Shown here piece by piece: positions 63,759-64,000 of a stretch of 64,000 nt of DNA. The notes under the pieces were generated by a model. The model was not told the origin of the DNA. It made no database searches and saw nothing but the letters and a program-made list of their open reading frames with translations. Position 1 is the first letter of the stretch; each line of letters starts with the position of its first letter. The stretch is from Chroococcidiopsis sp. CCMEE 29. GTDB taxonomy: Bacteria; Cyanobacteriota; Cyanobacteriia; Cyanobacteriales; Chroococcidiopsidaceae. The position numbers were made by a program, and so were the translations under genes. The DNA lies in the NCBI RefSeq assembly GCF_023558375.1, contig NZ_CP083761.1:186001-250000 (forward strand). The letters run 5' to 3'.

Positions 63759-64000
63759 ATGGTTCGCGTTCTCGTAGAAAAGATTTTCGATCCGCCGATT
63801 ACTGAAGAAAAATGGAATCAAGATGTCGAGCGAGGAATTCCCTGCCACCAAGCACACAATGTTCATTGGATTCGCTCAATGATGTCGCGCGATCGCTGTC
63901 GAGTCGTTTGTGAATTTGAAGCACCAGATGCTGAGACTGTACGCCGCTCTTTCCGTAAGGTTGGCTTACCATTTGCACGGATATGGACAGTTGACATCCT
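63759..64000 (+). CDS. DUF4242 (nickel-binding protein-like), 3' end outside window
   Basis: The frame starts at 63759 after AGGAG (63748-63752, six-base spacing) and is open to the window edge. It reads MVRVLVEKIFDPPITEEKWN, VHWIRSMMSRDRCRVVCEFE and APDAETVRRSFRKVGLPFAR, the pattern of the small DUF4242 alpha/beta barrel family (a Streptomyces member binds nickel). It follows the giant gene by 21 bases, so it is probably co-transcribed. Confidence 0.8.
   Translation, partial: MVRVLVEKIFDPPITEEKWNQDVERGIPCHQAHNVHWIRSMMSRDRCRVVCEFEAPDAETVRRSFRKVGLPFARIWTVDI

Noticed and set aside
1-64000. tRNA, rRNA, riboswitch, CRISPR array or prophage genes
   Set aside because: I looked for cloverleaf ends, GTTCRA loops, known riboswitch cores and phage structural genes by eye and saw none; a covariance-model scan would be needed to be sure.

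Overview
The window is a chromosomal segment of a cyanobacterium. It carries the form IB RuBisCO locus in the order rbcL-rbcX-rbcS with a RuBisCO activase that ends in a small-subunit-like domain, a CP12 gene, an ECF sigma factor of the SigG type, DUF3177 and Uma2 proteins, and very many HIP1 octamers (GCGATCGC). The accessory content (many toxin-antitoxin modules, NB-ARC/WD40 proteins, dispersed palindromic repeats) suits a large-genome member such as the Chroococcidiopsis or heterocystous groups. The species cannot be fixed from sequence alone.

Layout. 0-10 kb: SigG-like sigma factor and anti-sigma, small metabolic genes, then on the minus strand Rca, a GDSL hydrolase and rbcS-rbcX-rbcL, then panB and a Uma2 protein. 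10-17 kb: a decayed accessory island with toxin-antitoxin pairs whose toxins are mostly broken, fragments of an AAA/kinase gene and of Rpn-type genes, a duplicated block with an unknown two-gene cassette, five copies of a HIP1-studded repeat, and an IS630-like element inserted in one copy. 17-31 kb: an exopolysaccharide cluster on the minus strand (initiating sugar transferase, Wzc-type co-polymerase/kinase, flippase, polymerase/ligase, three GT4 enzymes, glycoside hydrolase, epimerase, WecG-type transferase). 31-37.5 kb: a second accessory island with a dead ISAs1-like element, HicB, HicBA, MntA/HepT-like and other small modules. 37.8-48.4 kb: housekeeping genes (GT9, ispD, DUF3177, cp12, FIST protein, trmB, a PMT-like transferase, ppsA, a GAPDH).

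48.5-64 kb is the most unusual part. Seven tightly packed plus-strand genes (methyltransferase, nitroreductase-like protein, BBE-type flavin oxidase, PhzF, GNAT, methyltransferase-GNAT fusion, short HMGL-like enzyme) look like an undescribed small-molecule pathway. Three perfect 11-bp direct repeats lie upstream, the layout expected of SARP operators. Downstream in the same direction is a 2216-residue protein that begins with a SARP-type winged helix and BTAD domain, continues with NB-ARC and 14 WD40 blades, and ends with a second AAA ATPase and a TPR-like region. Between them lies a collapsed relic of another NB-ARC/WD40 gene. My working idea, which is inference, is that the giant protein is a signal-gated activator of the neighbouring pathway.
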